From the NCBI GenBank assembly GCA_964390695.1, contig CAYMKI010000093.1, positions 1 through 12,708 of the forward strand: a stretch of 12,708 bases of DNA, in the 5' to 3' direction. Under the pieces are notes generated by a model. It had not been told where the DNA came from and did no database searches. It worked only from the letters and a program-made list of their open reading frames with translations. Positions 11,922 through 12,708 of the stretch are shown piece after piece (within the stretch, counting starts at the first letter, position 1; each line of letters starts with the position of its first letter). Made by a program: the position numbers and the translations under genes. This DNA comes from CAWACC01 sp964390695. Lineage in GTDB: Bacteria > Chlamydiota > Chlamydiia > Chlamydiales > Parachlamydiaceae.

Positions 11922-12662
11922 ATGAGCAGTATAGTCATTTTTGATCAGAAGGGAGCATTTGGCCCCGCAATGTCTCTCATTTACAATTCACAATATTACA
12001 ATGCTAAAGGCGTGTTAGAAGTCGCTAACTTGCTGAAAGAAAATTTCACGAAGTTAGCCGGTGTTAAACCCAAAGGAAAAAAAGAATTCTGCGCTTTCAT
12101 CGAAGAAAAAAACGCAACGAAAACCCCTATCACACCCGCAGAAATTGTCGCCACAAAGTTTTTTCAAAACATGCAAAAACCCGCCCCTTCACCCGCATAT
12201 CATGAAAAAGTTCTAAGTTTTATCGTTCCGCATATGTTAACAAAAGTGCAAGAACAAATTCCGCAGGCAAAATCTGAAGAGGGACAATCTCAACACATAA
12301 AAGAGTGGACTGCACGATTCGTAGAGAGTTACATGACAGAAGAGCAAATTACAAAACATTGCGAACTCCAAAACAGCGTCTCTGATAAAATAATGGAAGA
12401 GCGCAAGAATATAGGCATGGAAGTCTACAAGGCTGCCTCCACAAAGCTGTTAACGGAAAAAGACTTGGATGTTCTTATCGAGACCAGTCGAAGCGCGCTG
12501 GAGCAGCTGCAAACAGCAGATCATTTTAGTTCAACATTAAATTTCACAGGAAAATATCTATCTCTCTTTTCAATGAAGGAAGATAACCCTACTGAATTAG
12601 GTGAAGATGTTTTACGCTTACTTAACACAGTCTTTAGAGAAAAGATGTTTAAAAAGCAATAA
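11922..12662 (+). CDS. Uncharacterised 246-residue soluble helical protein
   Basis: I do not recognise this protein. From the start chosen by its GGAGG site it begins MSSIVIFDQKGAFGPAM and continues as a charged, largely helical protein. It has a Lys-rich segment (KPKGKKEFCAFIEEKN), a Pro-rich spacer (NMQKPAPSPAYHEK) and several amphipathic helices (for example KDLDVLIETSRSALEQLQ). It ends in VFREKMFKKQ. There is no signal peptide, membrane helix or catalytic motif that I can see. If translation began at 11733, 63 residues would be added, but that segment is Pro/Thr/Lys-rich, lacks an SD and has no structure-like pattern. The gene is divergent from the nucleoside hydrolase. The 46 bases after the stop show no terminator before the window ends. 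Confidence 0.7.
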   Translation: MSSIVIFDQKGAFGPAMSLIYNSQYYNAKGVLEVANLLKENFTKLAGVKPKGKKEFCAFIEEKNATKTPITPAEIVATKFFQNMQKPAPSPAYHEKVLSFIVPHMLTKVQEQIPQAKSEEGQSQHIKEWTARFVESYMTEEQITKHCELQNSVSDKIMEERKNIGMEVYKAASTKLLTEKDLDVLIETSRSALEQLQTADHFSSTLNFTGKYLSLFSMKEDNPTELGEDVLRLLNTVFREKMFKKQ

Positions 12663-12708
12663 CAACACCCCTTTGATCACTCTCCCTTGGCTTTAGGTGC
12701 TTAAAAAT

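Overview
This is a 12.7 kb window from a draft bacterial assembly; ten Ns at 4362-4371 mark a scaffold join inside a gene. The gene mix suggests a host-associated intracellular bacterium, and my best guess is an environmental member of the Chlamydiota. It has an amino-acid/dicarboxylate symporter, a eukaryotic-type protein kinase carrying an IQ (calmodulin-binding type) motif, several proteins I cannot assign, and mixed Shine-Dalgarno (SD) use: some genes have strong GGAGG sites and others have none. There is no rRNA or taxon-diagnostic marker, so the phylum is an inference and I name no genus.

Layout. Positions 2-184 hold the C-terminal end of a membrane-anchored protein. A promoter at 265-293 then drives a two-gene operon: a DAACS-family symporter (347-1645) and, one base later, the tRNA 2-thiouridylase mnmA (1647-2780). 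The mnmA 3' end overlaps by 14 bp a convergent minus-strand kinase gene (2767-4515). Upstream of the kinase on the same strand are ridA (4616-5017) and a small single-pass membrane protein of unknown function (5117-5665). A divergent intergenic region separates these from a plus-strand ABC exporter half-transporter (5862-7628). A 432-residue unknown protein (7755-9053) follows; its reading frame is open back to the ABC stop codon but has no standard start there. Next come a tRNA-Leu(CAA) with a clear promoter and terminator (9107-9189) and an ArsC/Spx-like thioredoxin-fold gene (9222-9569) that begins almost at the end of the tRNA terminator.

Positions 9586-10614 are the most unusual part. 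A four-helix-bundle suffix-domain gene (9700-10251) is flanked by inverted arrays of a 9-base unit with consensus NNTAGRGAC. It is followed by a second, internally deleted copy of the same locus: its upstream flank is fused directly to its last 27 codons. Next to it lies an exact 46-bp tandem duplication that includes the 3' end of the minus-strand nucleoside hydrolase gene (10586-11587). The window closes with a plus-strand unknown gene (11922-12662) preceded by a long leader containing an inverted repeat.

Functionally, the recognisable genes cover nutrient uptake (symporter, nucleoside hydrolase), tRNA maturation (mnmA, tRNA-Leu), metabolite damage repair (ridA), export (ABC protein) and probable host interaction (kinase, perhaps the unknowns). 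Apart from the symporter-mnmA pair there is no evidence for one shared pathway. The repeat/four-helix locus and the IQ-motif kinase are the leads most worth following.
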